Shown: in pieces, positions 49,760 through 59,455 of the stretch
Position numbering within the stretch: the first letter of the stretch is position 1
Layout of the letters: each line of letters begins with the position of its first letter
Assembly (NCBI GenBank): GCA_022605955.1
Contig: JAKCOZ010000003.1
Location: forward strand, 49,290,179 to 49,354,178
Length of the DNA: 64,000 bases
Reading direction: 5' to 3'
From: Rallus limicola
Lineage: Eukaryota; Chordata; Aves; Gruiformes; Rallidae
Notes under the pieces: model-generated
Databases searched by the model: none
What the model was told of the DNA's origin: nothing
The model's input: only the letters and a program-made list of their open reading frames with translations
Made by a program: the position numbers and the translations under genes

Positions 49760-51198
49760 AGAGGGCTCTAGGAATGTAACCGTAATACTTGCTCACCCAC
49801 ACATGCAGTATAAGAAACAGAATGAACTGGAAGTTCTAGAGAGCTCCCAGAGCTATGATGTCATTAGTATTAGTGAGATTTGGTGGAATGAGTCCCATAA
49901 TTGGAGTTCTGGGCTGTTCAGGAGGGACAGGCAACACAGGCTAAGTGGAGGTGTTGCGTCAGATGTAAGGGAGAGGTTTGATTGTACAGCTCTTACAGTT
50001 GGTGATGATGTACTTGAGAGCCTCTGGATGAAGGCTAGGGAAATGGGAAACAAAAGAGATGTTGTAGTGGGTACCTACTACTCATCACCCAGCCAGGATG
50101 TAAGCAGTGAAGAGTTATTCTATGGGTAATTAGGAGGAATTTCTGCACTGGTAGGGATTTCAGCTTCCCAGGCATCAACTGGGAATATCACACTGCTGTG
50201 ACAAGAAGGTCTGAAATTCTTGATGTTTGTAGGAGATAACTTCTTGTCACAGGCATTCAGTGAGAAAACTAGGAAAGATGCCCTCCTAGACCTGCTGTTT
50301 GTGAATAGAGAAGAATTTGCGGGATGTGATGGTAGGTGGCTGCCTTGGACACAGTGATCATGAAATGGTTGATTAAAAAAATTTCAGTGAGAAAAAAAGG
50401 ACAACAGAGTTGCCCTTCAGGAGATCAAACTTTAATCTACTCAGGGAAGTATTTAGCAGAGTACTCTGGGAATACGCTTTTGAGGGCTCAGGAGTCTATA
50501 AGTGCTGGTCAGTCTTTAAGAACCACCTTTTAGAAGAACAGGAACACAATTCTACTGTGTCATAAGTCAAGCAAGTGGGGCAGAAGACAAGGTTAACTGC
50601 ACAGGGAACTCATCATAGAGCTCAAGACAAAAAATAAATTAGATAATCTCTGGAAGCAAGTCCAGGATTTGCAGGAAAGTTACAGAGCAGTGGTTCATAT
50701 ATGCAGTGTGAAAATATGGAAGGTCAAAGCTTAACCAGAGTAGAAACTGCCCATTGTGGTGTCAGACAACAAGAAGGGCTTTGTTAAATATTTTAATAGC
50801 AAAAGGAGGTCTAAAGAAAACACTGGTCTGACAGTTGTTAAACATGGTCATCTGACTAATAGGGAAGAAGAAGAAAAAGCAGAGGCATTCTGTACAGTTT
50901 TTGCCTCAGTCTTTAATGATATTTAAAGAATTTGGGCTGCCCGATCCCCTGAATTGAAGGACTGTGAGTATGGGAACAATGACTTGTGGACCCTGAAGTT
51001 GTAAGGGGCCAGCTGTGTCAGCTGAATGTTCAGAAAACCATGGGCCCTGTTGGGATTCATCCCAGAGTACTGAAGAAGCTAATGATGTTCTGGCAGGATC
51101 CCTCTTGATTTTCTACCAAAAGTCTTGGAAGTCTGGGGGGCTCCTTGCTGACAGGAAGCTATCTAGTGTTATTCTACAAAATATCTACAGAAAGGGCA
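49760..51198 (+). mobile_element. CR1 LINE, 3'-truncated copy (EN and linker)
   Basis: CR1 on + carrying the sequence just upstream of the endonuclease, most of the endonuclease, the EN-RT linker and the first few dozen codons' worth of RT. It stops near 51198 with no thumb, 3'UTR or octamer tail. Landmarks: the segment encoding EVLESSQSYDVISISEIWW (49820-49880), LFRRDRQ (49913-49935), GGCLGHSDHEM (about 50333-50365), DNKKGF (50766-50785), AKRRSKENTG-like (50800-50825), and the segment for MGPVGIHPRVL-like sequence (51040-51075). The first 80-100 bases are uncertain. Loss of the 3' end is unusual for CR1. The subtype differs from the 38.8-kb copy. Confidence 0.85.
49790..50129 (+). pseudogene. 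CR1 endonuclease N-terminal fragment
   Basis: The last ~113 codons of a 267-codon open frame (49326-50129) match the CR1 ORF2 endonuclease: KKQNELEVLESSQSYDVISI, then SEIWWNESHNWSSG (cf. ITETWW, containing the catalytic glutamate), LFRRDRQ, GGVASDVRERFDC and VVVGTYYSSPSQD. The frame ends at a TAA at 50129 and the domain continues frameshifted to the GHSDHE motif near 50345-50365. The upstream ~154 codons have no CR1 similarity that I can see, so the length of the frame is accidental. Confidence 0.8.
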
Positions 51199-51235
51199 TG
51201 ACCTGGAGTAGTCACCTCTCTTGACTGACTGGTTA

Positions 51236-51375
51236 TACTGTGTTTAATGCACCCCAGGATGCAGTTTGTCCTGTGCTTGTGGCTGATGTAGTATGGGTAC
51301 AGCTTCAGCAGCCACGTTATGTGCTAATGCACTGCTCATGGAGTCAGGCAACTCTAAGAAGATCCTTGGCAGATC
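51236..51375 (-). mobile_element. Possible small CR1 fragment
   Basis: The + strand text TTTAATGCACCCCAGGATGC and later CACTGCTCATGG resembles the reverse complement of the CR1 segment encoding ILGCIK...SQQCAL. Similarity is patchy and the ends are unclear. If real, it lies in inverted orientation immediately after the 3'-truncated CR1. Confidence 0.35.
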
Positions 51376-52150
51376 TACAGTTTTTTGGCAAGCCAATGTG
51401 TCCCCTACCCTTTGCTAAGGAGAAAAAGCAACAGTGCCTTAGGCCTGAAATGATATCCAGCCTACAATTTCAACCCCGCAGAGACTTACACATGTGAATC
51501 ATCCAAAGCATATGGGACTGGTGGTTTATTTATTCATTGGTTTATTATGTTGAGAAATTTGTGGTTTTTTTCAAAACACCAGTGCTGAAACACGTGCTTA
51601 AATGTGTGTGAGGAAACATTATTTCTTGATTTCTTCTTCCCAAAATCTTCCAAAAAGGAAGTTTTTTTCCTAAAACATTTTGCTTTAATGTGAGTGGGAG
51701 AATACCTGTTTCTCTTTTCCCTCTGCTTATTTTTCCTGGTAAAAAAAGTTTATTCTTGAGAATCATTAAATATGAGGTAAAATGACTTAATCTTTTTCCA
51801 AAATTTCACCAAAATTAATTTTATTGGTGTGAAAAACAAGTGAGACAGTAATACTGAAAAAATGTTTTCTTAAACTTAAGTATTTATGTAACATTCTTGG
51901 ATACAGGATTTTGTTGAATATTGTAACACAGAAAATTAGTTCTAATTTTGAAAACAATAGTGTGTGGAGAGACTTACAGAGTTTCTTTGGTATCACTTTT
52001 AATTCACAGAAAGAGGAAAGAGATAAGGGAAAGAAATACATCACAAAATATGGCTGCTGAGAGAGGTAGTGCTAGAGGAGGCAAGAGTATCAGATAGACA
52101 ATATAGGCAATGGTGAAATATGAAGCCAGTTGAAATTAAGATTTTTGAAC

Positions 52151-52346
52151 TGTGTTGGGTCTTGGGATGGAGTTCCTGCATTTCTGTTTCTTTTTTTTTT
52201 TTTCTTTTTCACTTACTAAACTCTCTGTATCTTGACCCATGAGTTTTTCTCACTTTTGTCTTTCTTATTCTCTCCCTCATCCCACCATGGGGTAGTGAAA
52301 CAGGTGACTGGTGGGTGCAGTTGCTGTCTGGGCTCAACTCACCACA
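52151..52346 (+). mobile_element. Internally deleted avian ERV LTR (196 bp)
   Basis: It starts TGTGTTGGGTCTTGGGATGG, comparable to the TGTCTTGGTTTGGCTGGG-type LTR start. It then passes through a T run (52189-52203) straight into the LTR 3' block: ACTTACTAAACTCTC, CTTGACCCATGAG, TTCTCTCCCTCATCCCACC, ending CAACTCACCACA. The middle portion (core and TATA region, about 370 bases in the full copy at 31829) is absent. The flanks TGAAC and GAAAC are at best a weak target duplication. Confidence 0.65.
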
Positions 52347-55300
52347 GAAACAAAAAGCAATCAACAGTACAGGACTCAAACCTCTCACCTGCCAAGGTGA
52401 GATGGTATTAATCCAGCAGTTTTTACTGAAGTTGAAATTGCTGATATACTAAATCTTGTGTGTAACCTATGCTTGTAAACCCAACGCTAAAGGAGAGAAT
52501 GGTGCTCAGTAAGGAACCTGAGATTTACAAGTAACTTGTACTTACTGCGATCCCATTCCCATCAAAACAGAAAGCTGATAATATAGCCTTCATTAGTACA
52601 TAAATAAGTATACTACATTGGCTCCGTGCAGACTCTAGCAATACAAGATGTGTTTATACTATTATAGGCATTGGCTTAAGGGTAAGACCCTTGGTCTCAG
52701 AGCAAGTGATGCAGAGTGGGGCATGTCTACATTGCTGGAGGCTGCTGTAGATGGTGATACTGATGTAACTTTTGGGTCAGGAAGTTCCTATGGCTTCTGC
52801 TGCAAGGTATGGCAGGAGAGGATCAGTGTATGCCTTGTGTTTTGCATCAGTTTACTAACCATTCGCTATTGGATTGAAAGAAAGTGTGCACTGACTTTGG
52901 AATGTCTGGTCATTAGGGCCTTATTTCTATTTCAATACACACCCATGTGCACAATAATACAAAGAAAATGAGCACCAAAATGGACCAAATGTAACTGCTG
53001 ACAAATAAGAAACATGGTCATAATCAGAATACAGAGGCTGAGAGAGACGGTCTGTTCAGGAGAGAGATGAGGTAAAGAAGGATAATATTATACATCAATC
53101 ATATACTATCTGTAGAAAGCAGGGACCGTGAGGACAGATCTAAATGCTTCTGAAGAGCTGATGGATAGCTGACAAGCTGGTACTGCCTCTTTGGATGCTT
53201 GGGAAAAGCCAACAACTGGTAGGGCTTTTTCCACCCTTGCACTGTGGGACCAGATTTTTGACATAATATATTACTTGTAAATATAGTTAGAGAGGTGAAA
53301 GTTACTATGATTTTACTTCCCAGGTAAAGATCAGAGAAAAAAATGCTGTGAACAGTCACAGAGCTTATTTAATCTTAAATGAAATGGAAAGACAAAGCTC
53401 AGCACTAGGTAATTTTTTTTTCAATTTCAAAGGAAAAGTGAGAAAGCTTAGAACTTTTAAAGCTAAAAATGAATATGTTTTATGGAATTTATATTGAATT
53501 CATGTAGAAAAGAGTTCCAGGTCTACATAACAGACCACCACAGAAAGAATATTAAGATAAGCAGATTGACTCCAAGGAGTGCATTAATGGATTAGTCAGC
53601 AAAGGAACTCATGTCAGAAAATGTGGCAGTAGGGTGAGTATTTTTTAAGCCATTTTGTTTAAAATGTGTGCTGTCAGCTACCCAGAGACCTAGGGAACAA
53701 AAATCTGTCCAAATTTCCTTAAAATATTAGCCAATGAACCCCAGTTTATTTTTATAAGTGATTATCTACCTTCCAAAACTTTTAATTTTAAATTCACCAT
53801 TATTTATCTTTTTTTTTTCTTTTTTTTGGCCTCAATATTCAGTTTTTTCAACATATTGTTTCAGACTGAATTTTTTTCTTGGCCCCATAATCATTGTATT
53901 CTTGTTTCTCCTATGCTGCACTTAACTAAGAAATAAGCAATCTCTCCTTAAGAGCCCCAAAAAATAGCTATTGTAAAGCTAAGCTGTGCTATATATTAAG
54001 AGTTTTTTCCCCAGAACTACATTGTGTTGGGACATCTGGCCTATTAGTATGAAGATAATTTTTATGAAGATGATAATATGACCAAAACAACAAACACCCC
54101 CCTGCATTGTTTTCATGACTTTGGACAATTACCCTGTTTTCTAAGGAAATAATAGATTGATGCCTAAGAATCCCAAATTTAGGGTATGATTACTTGCCAT
54201 TCAACTTCAACACAAACTAATGGAGAAGATACGGACTAAACTATTCATGCTATTAAACTGCAGATATCACTTGTTTCCCTCCAATAAGCAAGGATAGAAA
54301 TTCAGTGGTATCTGTCTTGAATGTCATTAACACAGCATTTATACAGGGGATGTTCCTGCAAGAAGAAACAAATCCAATTATCTACATGAAAAATTTGTAT
54401 CTGAACTACCACAGCTATACTGATGTTTGCAAAAGGTCACAATGGACATACAGGGAAAGCCTGCTGAGCCTATGAAAGGTAAAGGCCAATGTTCAAAGCA
54501 AAGATGTTGTCAGTATGGGGCTGATAGGCAGAGCTGGGGCTGTACTTGACTGGTACTATGGAACATCCATCTCAGTGGTACAGAAAGCTACAGGGAATTG
54601 ACGTAGACTGTATAGCAGCCCAATACCAGATGTCTGATATGAAAGACAGCTAAATCAGATGGGCTTTGATATGGTTGAGAGAGTTCCTTCAGCAACTGGC
54701 ATTATATGCAGTGACTAATTAGAATGGCAGAGATGTAATTAGATGCAAACTGGTTGCAGCAAATCTTCTGCAAATGAAAACTATGGGAAAGATAAAGTAA
54801 GACCCCCTCCTTCCCGGCTTCCTTTCATCCTCAAAGAAACCAATGAAAAAAACTCCCCTGAATCACAGTTCCTGTAGGTGATTCCTCAGGCAAAAGTCTC
54901 TTCAAAGAGCAGAGGCACGAGACAGAACAAAGTTGTCCATCATGATGATGACTGACGCATATTTGGGACTGATCCTTAAACAGCTGCAAACTGCTGGAAA
55001 GAGGCTGGCATGGCCTGGGGAGCATCTAAAAGGAGGACAAAGCAGGCAAGTCCCCTCTTTGTGTTTTGCAGGTTTGAAAGCTGTCCTGATTCTAGATAGG
55101 TTCAGATCCCCAGAAATGCCTTTGATTGCTGCCGTGATGAAAGGTTGCAGGAACACAGCGGCTGATTTTCAAAGGCTGATTGAGCCGTAAGAAATGTGCA
55201 ATGCCATAAACTGCCGCTTCCTGTAGAGCTGAGATTGTTAATCTGTCTGCAGTACAAATGCAGGACAGTGCAATAGGCACACTGTCTATACTTTGGTTTT

Positions 55301-57711
55301 CCTGACCTTCAGTCTTGCATTCAGGATGTTAGGTAACAACAGCAGTAATACACTGCTGGAGATCTGACTTATTTTTATTTTTAATTGAAGTACTGCATGT
55401 TTTATCTTTTTTTTCTATGTACATTTTGAACTTTGTTTTATTTAGGGAAAGCCAGCATCCACTCAGGTCCAGAAATGCTATCAGTTCAGCTCCTAAATTA
55501 TTTTAGCAGCGGGAGATCTATAACTCGATGTGGTTGTCACTCTCTGAACCCAGAGCTCCTGCTGTGGCTTTGAGCTCTGCTCACTCCAGGATGAAAACTA
55601 CAGAGTTCTCTCTACTGCAGCAGGCCATGGATGAGTTTTCTTTTACAGTCTTTGAGTGTACTGCTCGAGTGCTCTGACAGGCAGGATGACAGATACATAT
55701 TCAGTTTCATGAAATGCAGTGGAACTGTTGCAACAACTCTTTAGGCTTTGCCCTAGCCAGGGTACTTTGAAGTCACTGGGACATTTTAGCTAACATTTTG
55801 ATGGCCAGTATGAAGGTGGCAGTATATTAGTGCTTCACAGGTGACTGCCAATGACGATTAAATATCCTCAGAGCTTCAAGTTGTAGTATTTGAGCTTTAT
55901 TATGATCTGCTGCTCCCACAATGTCCTGCCATTTCTGTTTAGTGCTCCTTCAGCTTTGTAAAGCTGTTAAAGCTTGAGCATGCTCACTGTGCAGTGATTG
56001 CCTAGAAAGTTCACAAGCCCCATAAGAAAAAGGCCAACAGTGGTAATAGAAGTGTTACAAAGTGCTGCAGGTGGAATAGCACAAATATTTGTAGAAAGTA
56101 ATTTTGTTTAAGTTTTGTGTTTTTCTTCTGTTCCACTTCTGCCATACAGTATTTTTAGAAGTGCCTCTTTTTTCATTATGAATAACTACTATTTGTGAAG
56201 TGCTTAGGGACCTGAAATAAAAGTATCCTTTCTAAATACCACCGATAAATGACTATGGAGCAAGGCCTTACCATGAATACACATTTAGTCTTTAGGCAAA
56301 CTTGATTTATCAGTGTTCTTCTGGTTTTGTGTTTGCTATCCATTAGAATTTGAAGCAAATAAATGAGTTGCATGACAAAAGATTTATACCAAAGCATCTT
56401 CTTGACAGCAGGTGCTTAACTCTTGCATATGAGCATTCCTGCCAGAAAAGAGGAGAGAAATCTGGGTGACTTACATCTTTAGTGAGCATCATTTAAATTT
56501 CAAATGTTCTCTAGTATGTAATAAATATAAATTTCTCTTGGTCATTAGATGGCACAGAGTAGTCTATAGGTCTATATAAAGAAACTAAATACAACTTTTT
56601 ATATAGGTTAGGACTAACTTAATAATTTTTTCAGTTAGAAACAAGATATCATAAGTGTACCATCTATAGACTAAAAGCAAATTAATTATTATATGACTTG
56701 GATACTAAAAAGCAATTTAACATCTCCAGCAAAGGGCCAGAACCGGAAGGATGCCACTTCTTTGTACTCTAATGCATTGCATATACTTGTCTGTGAAAAT
56801 TCTGTGCTGTACAGAAGCAGTGAAGGAGAGAAGATCCCTAGGTGGGCAGAGAGGAAGATGCAGGGGTGGAAAGTGATGGTCATCTTCTGGGGCTACTAGT
56901 ATTGCTGGCGTGGAAAGGATGTTGGATGGGGAAAAGCCATAGCTGGGACCAATGGCTTGGGAATGAGGAATGGGGCATTGGGGGAGGGAGTCCATCCTAA
57001 CACTTAGCAGTGTTGGGACTTTACAGCCCCCTGTTGTGACCAGTCACTCAGAGTCAGTGGGAGGTGTGTTGGACACAGAGGACCAAAGCCTGGAAATGAC
57101 TCCTAGGAACAAATATGATATGCTCGCATAGAAAAGCCTGATATAGGCTTTATGCTATTTTCCATATTTGTAAAAATAATACAAATGGGAAAATATCCCC
57201 TTTAATGGGTGTTTATGTTATTATTAGGAATGCAGAGTGATTTGGCCAAAGGCTGCAGAACTACACTATTAAGACTGCAAGTGTGACTGAGGTCAGCACT
57301 TTGTAAATGCTATTTCATTTAACTTTTATTTCATGCTTATATTTTTTGCTCATTTAGCCCTCTGTTGCAGTAAGCATGAGTGAGGAGCTTACTTTGCAGC
57401 CAAAGATCACACAAGAGAGAAGAGGAGGAAGGGAGTACCTTCCGTCACATGGGGCAGATTTGGGAGGGTACCTGCTGAACAGGACCTCAGCTTGTAGGAA
57501 AAGGAAGCCTCCTTGCTGCAACTGCATTTTGGAAGAAATGGTAGCTGCCCTGCCTCTACCATCACCTCCTGATTTACTTCTACACTAGCTGACCAAACCC
57601 TGATTTTTGGTAGCTTTCAGCATTATGTGCATAATCTGATAATCTCCTGGTGTCCACATCTGATGAGATCTAAACATAACTGAAAATGAAATGGTGGAGA
57701 GCTGTTTTTTC
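52347..57711. other. Unique non-coding DNA, no gene recognised
   Basis: Single-copy sequence. 54900-55300 has open frames of about 85 codons on both strands and a few CpGs, and may be a conserved non-coding piece, but I recognise nothing. An ATG in fair context at 57376 opens a 70-codon basic and Cys-containing frame (to 57588), also unrecognised. Confidence 0.55.
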
Positions 57712-58043
57712 ACAGAATCACGGAATTGTAGAGGTCGGAAGGGACGTCCAGAGATCATTGAGTCCAACCCCCCTGCCAAAGAAGGTTCCCTACAGCAGGT
57801 CACACTGGTAAGCATCCAGATGGATCTTGAATATCTCCAGAGAAGGAGACTCCACCACCTCCCTGGGCAGCCTGTCCCAGGGCTCTGTCACCCTCACTGT
57901 GAAAAAGTTCTTCTGCATATTGGTGCAAAACTTCCAATGCTCCAACTTGTGGCCACTGCCCCTTTTGTGTCCCCACAGACTATTGAAAAGAGGTTGGCCA
58001 TTTCCCTTTGTCTCCCACTCTTCAATTATTTATAAACATTGAT
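57712..58043 (-). mobile_element. CR1 LINE, 3'-end copy
   Basis: CR1 on -. The 3' terminus at 57712 has two decayed octamers (CACAGAATCACGGAAT on +), followed by AGAGGTCGGAAGGGACGTCC, CCAACCCCCCTGCCAAAG and the ORF2 C-terminal codons (reverse complement of ...[15 protein letters not shown] text, seen on + as CTCCACCACCTCCCTGGGCA). It ends near 58043, within the segment just before the ORF2 terminus. It is the same subtype as the 21585-23075 copy and 5' truncated. Confidence 0.9.
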
Positions 58044-58349
58044 CATATGTTTATCAATATACAGTTTCCATATATAGTGAGCTGCACAATGGAAAACTCT
58101 CACAAAATGAGGTCTCAGGTATCCACAAATAGTGTACTTCAAATTAGTGAAATGCTTTGACCTTAATATGCCTCTTTCTCTGTGTTCCATCTCTAAAATG
58201 AAGGTGGCTGTCACTTAGATCTAGCTACTTTATGAAATGCAAAAATGGCATACATAGATGATTTTTAGATAACATATTATTATGATTATTAACATAATCC
58301 TGTGTTAATAAGGTATATATGAGACAGGACCTTACAGAAAAAACTTCTA
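58044..58349. other. Unique AT-rich spacer
   Basis: About 300 bases between a CR1 end and a split LTR. Nothing recognised. Confidence 0.6.
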
Positions 58350-58528
58350 TGATTAAATGATAGCTGCTCACTCACTCCTAGAGGAGAAACAGACAGACCC
58401 TCTCTGGGTTGGGATAAGGACAGTTTACTGACAAAAGCACCATGAAATGGGAACAATAACAGCCCCTCCCAAATTACACCCACACCCAGTGATAAGACAG
58501 AATACCTCACCAACCCAACAATAACAAG
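58350..58528 (-). mobile_element. ERV LTR, 3' part of a copy split by CR1
   Basis: On - this segment holds the 3' part of an avian ERV LTR: CAGTAAACTGTCCTTATC, CCCAACCCAGAGAGGG and TCTCCTCTAGGAGTGAGTGAG, equivalent to the TTAAACTG...TCTCAACCCAC block of the LTRs at 7135 and 31829. The terminal CA end is not clear. The left boundary at 58350 is approximate. The rest of the LTR lies beyond the inserted CR1, at 59266-59455. Confidence 0.62.
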
Positions 58529-59265
58529 GACAGACTTGGGAGGCTTGAAAGGTGGACCCAGGTGAACCTAATGAGGTTCAACACGGCAAAGTGTAAAGTC
58601 TTGCATTTGGGCCAGAGGAATCTCAGTGTGCTCTTGCAGCTTGGAAGGCCAATGGTATCCTGGGCTCCAACAGATGAGGGGTGGCCAGCAGGGACAGGGA
58701 GGTGATTGTCCCTCTCTACTCTGCTCTCAGGAGGCCCCATCTGGAGTCCTGTGTCCAGATCTGGGGCCCCCAATACAAGAAAGATGTGGAACTGTTGGAG
58801 AGGGTTCAGAGGAGGGCCACGAGGATGATTGGAGGGCTGGAGCACCTCCCCTACGAAGAGAGGCTGAAGGAACTGGTCTTGTTCAGCCTAGAGAAGAGAA
58901 GGCTGTGAGGGGACCTCATTGCAGCCTTCCAGTACCTGAAGGGAGCATACAAACAGGAGGGGAATCAACTTTTTAAAAGGGTAGACATTGGCAGGACAAG
59001 GGGGAATGGATTGAAGCTAAAAGAGGGAAGGTTAAGATTAGATATTCTAGGGAAGTGCTTTACAGAGAGAGTGGTGAGGTGCTGGAACAGGCTGCCCAGA
59101 GAGGTGGTGGATGCCCTGTCCCTGGAGGTGTTCAAGGCTAAGTTGGATGTGTCCCTGGGCAACCTTGTGTAGATTCAGGCCTGGAGGTTGGTGTCCCTGC
59201 CTGTGACAGGGGGGGTTAGAGCTCTATGATCCTTGGGGTCCCTTCCAATCCAGACCATTCTGTGA
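58529..59265 (+). mobile_element. CR1 LINE inserted in an LTR
   Basis: A 5'-truncated CR1 on +, about 737 bases. It starts in the palm-thumb part of ORF2 and reaches the 3' terminus at ACCATTCTGTGA (59254-59265). Open pieces are 58681-58908 (75 codons, [20 protein letters not shown] and [20 protein letters not shown]), ending at TGA where related copies have RG. A small deletion near 58625 removes about 120 bases relative to other CR1s. The 3'UTR (GGTTAGAGCTCTATGATCCT and GGTCCCTTCCAATCCAGACC) is a different subtype from the others here. LTR sequence continues on both sides, so this CR1 is the younger element. Confidence 0.88.
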
Positions 59266-59455
59266 CACCCCAGCCACACTTGGACTGCCCTGGAGACACC
59301 CAGAAGCACCCCTCCTTAACCAGGCCCTCTTGTGGTGGAGTGATGTCAGATGGTGTGGAAAACATCCTGGGCTAACTCAGGTCACCTGGGCTAACCCAGC
59401 TCACCTGTGTTGGTTGCCTGGGGAGGGTAACTCTGGCCTGGCCAGAACCAAGACA
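59266..59455 (-). mobile_element. ERV LTR, 5' part of the copy split by CR1
   Basis: On - it begins TGTCTTGGTTCTGGCCAGG (59455 end), the TGTCTTGG-type LTR start. It continues with AGAGTTACCCTCCCC and a short duplication (GGTGAGCTGGGTTAGCCC and GGTGACCTGAGTTAGCCC), then breaks at 59266 where the CR1 starts. Together with 58350-58528 it makes one LTR of about 370 bases without the CR1, shorter than the 560-690 bp copies elsewhere, so some of the middle is missing or it is a distinct subfamily. Confidence 0.65.

Noticed and set aside
49326..49790. N-terminal part of the 267-codon frame as a host or fusion gene
   Set aside because: Only the C-terminal part (CR1 endonuclease) is recognisable. The upstream part has no family resemblance and no promoter or splice context, so it is probably an accidental extension.
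54902..55190. Overlapping ~85-codon frames on both strands
   Set aside because: No recognisable protein. The overlap of two frames reflects slightly higher GC. Left as unique sequence.
57376..57588. 70-codon ATG frame with basic and Cys residues
   Set aside because: Fair start context but no homology, splice or promoter evidence.
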